Source: Streptosporangiaceae bacterium (GTDB lineage Bacteria > Actinomycetota > Actinomycetes > Streptosporangiales > Streptosporangiaceae). From it: a stretch of DNA of 62,164 bases. The stretch spans positions 1 through 62,164 of the forward strand of contig JAFAZE010000048.1 of the NCBI GenBank assembly GCA_019239975.1. Direction: 5' to 3'. The position numbers and the translations under genes were made by a program. The notes beneath the pieces are model-generated. The model saw only the letters and a list, made by a program, of their open reading frames with translations. It was not told the DNA's origin and ran no database searches. Position 1 is the stretch's first letter. Each line of letters begins with the position of its first letter. This document shows positions 60,748 through 62,164 of the stretch, in pieces.

Positions 60748-62164
60748 GCGCAAGGCCGGTCAGTTAGGGCTCGTTGCTGGTTGCCAAATCGGCGGTGAGG
60801 ATCGCGATGTTGATGGTGGCTTTGTAGGTGGTGCGGTCGACTCGTCCCTTGGCGTTGTACCTGGACATGGCTCGTTTCACGACGCGGGGGCTGATGCGCA
60901 GCCGTCTGGAGGGCATGAGGCTGGCCAGGACGGCGCGGCCGATCCGTCCTGCGAGGTCGATGGTGGTGCCGGCGATGACGCCCGCGGCGAGGGTGACCTG
61001 GTCGCGGGCGGTGTTCAGGGCGACGGAGAAGCTGGCGCGGTCGGGATCGGTCCCGGAGACGGTGCTGGCGGCGTCGGCGATGGCGGTGCGCAGAGCCTGG
61101 TAGGTGACGAGCAGGGCGTAGATCTCCTGCTCGATGCCGTCGGGAGTGCGGGCCCGCAGCACGCGGCCGCCGAGGATCGTGGATTTCAGCTCGAGGTAGG
61201 CGGTTTCGATTTCCCAGCGCTCGTGATACAGAAGTGCCAGGTCAGGGGCGGTATAGCGACCCGGGTCGGTGAGGGTGGTGATGAGCCGGCAGTCGCTGGT
61301 GAACCGTCCGGTGGCGGTGGTGACGGTCCAGCTGGCGTCGAAGACCCGGACGGGAACGCCGCCGAACTTCGACAACCACGACCCGTCGGGCAGCCGGCCC
61401 AGGACGGGGAGCTTCGGGGCGCCGTTCCCGGTCCGGACCCGGATCAGGAAGTCCGCCTTCGTCGCCGCGACCTGCCTGGCCAGCGGGCCGGAGCCGAAGC
61501 CCCGGTCGGCGAGCAGCAGCATCCCGGCGTGCAGGCTGCGCAGCAGGCCGGGCGCATAGGAGGTCTCGCCGTCCGACGTCGGGCCGAACACGGCGTCGAG
61601 GACGGCGCGGGTGCCGCAGGCAACCAGGGCCAGTAGCCGCAGCTGCGGGTACCCGGACCCGCCGTTGGGGCCGCCGCGCTGCTTGGCGTAGACGGCCAGG
61701 TTCGCCGCGCTGTCGGCGACGGTCATGATCGTGCCGTCGATCGCGCAGACCAGCAGGCCCCGCCACCGCGTGTCTGCCGGGGACGGTCCCCGGAGCAGGA
61801 AGAACAGCTCCCGCAGCGGCCCGGCCCCTAGCCGCCGGCGGGCCTGGGTGATCGCGGACGCGGCCGGGGCCGCGATGTCCAGGCCCTCCAGTCCCGCCGT
61901 GAGCTTGCGCCAGACCTGCGGGTATCCCAGCTCGGCGAACAGGCACCCCGCCAGCAGCAGGTACACCACGACACGAGCCGGGAGATCGCGGACCCGGCGC
62001 TGAACGCGGCAGGTCTCCTCCAGCACGGCGTCGACCATCTCGAACGGCACCTGCTGCGTCAGCTCGCCGAGATGACCCGGCGCGAACCGGCCTCCGGCCA
62101 CCGTCACAGCACGGGTGATGACAGACTTATCCAACAGCGGGGCTCCCTGGTACGAGGCATGTCT
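60748..62164 (-). mobile_element. IS4-type insertion sequence, outer end at or beyond window edge
   Basis: Element carrying the transposase above. The ends look imperfectly related: inward from the phosphatase side AGGGCTCGTTGCTGG (about 60766-60781, just inside the transposase stop), and inward from the window end AGGGAGCCCCGCTGTTGG (minus strand, about 62147-62130). I could not define exact terminal repeats or a target duplication because the right flank is cut off. Confidence 0.6.
60764..62134 (-). CDS. IS4-family transposase
   Basis: 456 residues, complete. N-terminal DDE-associated domain (YLLLAGCLFAELGYPQVWRKLTAGL), then the DDE triad: first Asp in LVCAIDGTIMTV, second Asp in LLLADRGFGSG, and Glu in the YREK-like stretch LLYHERWEIETAYLELKSTILGGRVLR. 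The frame is intact from ATG at 62134, so the element may be active. It ends 16 bp after the PP2C phosphatase gene. Confidence 0.93.
   Translation of the reverse strand: MDKSVITRAVTVAGGRFAPGHLGELTQQVPFEMVDAVLEETCRVQRRVRDLPARVVVYLLLAGCLFAELGYPQVWRKLTAGLEGLDIAAPAASAITQARRRLGAGPLRELFFLLRGPSPADTRWRGLLVCAIDGTIMTVADSAANLAVYAKQRGGPNGGSGYPQLRLLALVACGTRAVLDAVFGPTSDGETSYAPGLLRSLHAGMLLLADRGFGSGPLARQVAATKADFLIRVRTGNGAPKLPVLGRLPDGSWLSKFGGVPVRVFDASWTVTTATGRFTSDCRLITTLTDPGRYTAPDLALLYHERWEIETAYLELKSTILGGRVLRARTPDGIEQEIYALLVTYQALRTAIADAASTVSGTDPDRASFSVALNTARDQVTLAAGVIAGTTIDLAGRIGRAVLASLMPSRRLRISPRVVKRAMSRYNAKGRVDRTTYKATINIAILTADLATSNEP

Overview
The window is very G+C-rich chromosomal DNA from a high-GC Gram-positive bacterium (Actinomycetota). 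It has an actinobacterial Kgd-type 2-oxoglutarate decarboxylase/dehydrogenase, a Ni-superoxide dismutase with its maturation protease, WhiB1/WblE, the PdtaS sensor kinase, SigR-RsrA, a DasR-like regulator, a SAV2177/DUF574-type methyltransferase, and many leaderless genes. The set resembles streptomycetes and streptosporangia, and part of the gene order matches the Mycobacterium tuberculosis whiB1-aroA region. The species cannot be named from the sequence alone.

Region 1 (1-16 kb). The 3' part of kgd and a small partner protein come first. Next are a DUF4097/PadR pair behind a palindromic operator, an MDR oxidoreductase, a VapBC toxin-antitoxin pair and malic enzyme. A CGNR zinc-finger gene lies between two inverted copies of a GC-rich palindromic repeat. 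It is followed by an APC permease, divergent sodX/sodN, an anti-sigma/SigB-F-type sigma pair, a small membrane protein and a lipid kinase.

Region 2 (16-38 kb). whiB1 and pdtaS begin a block whose order (whiB1, pdtaS, TB7.3-like biotinyl protein, anti-sigma, sigma, rsgA, aroA, SRAP protein) follows M. tuberculosis. It is interrupted by a bioF-dasR-like-bioD operon, two tandem copies of a DUF3311/monocarboxylate symporter module, a ThDP enzyme, a biotin carboxylase, and a pair of membrane HD/HD-GYP proteins preceded by a 30-residue Cys-rich peptide. sigR carries a sigma-R-type promoter immediately before an extended start codon, as expected for an autoregulatory long isoform.

Region 3 (38-52 kb). 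This part is mostly single genes: a methyltransferase, a Fic protein, a family-A DNA polymerase read in frame into a MerB-like organomercurial-lyase domain, a DUF4139 protein, a Tat-exported phosphoesterase with a LamG-type domain, a surface module (anchored protein, DUF4397 protein, class F sortase), GNAT, YoaK, peptide deformylase, a HAD hydrolase and a thioesterase.

Region 4 (52-62 kb). A translationally coupled ABC exporter operon ends in a 42-residue membrane peptide. A divergent TetR regulator follows whose frame has no stop until it has crossed the next gene antisense. After that come a thioredoxin-reductase-like flavoprotein with a divergent XRE-cupin regulator, an internally deleted quinone oxidoreductase remnant, a DUF574 methyltransferase, a PAS-GAF-PP2C phosphatase, and an IS4-type transposase cut by the window end.
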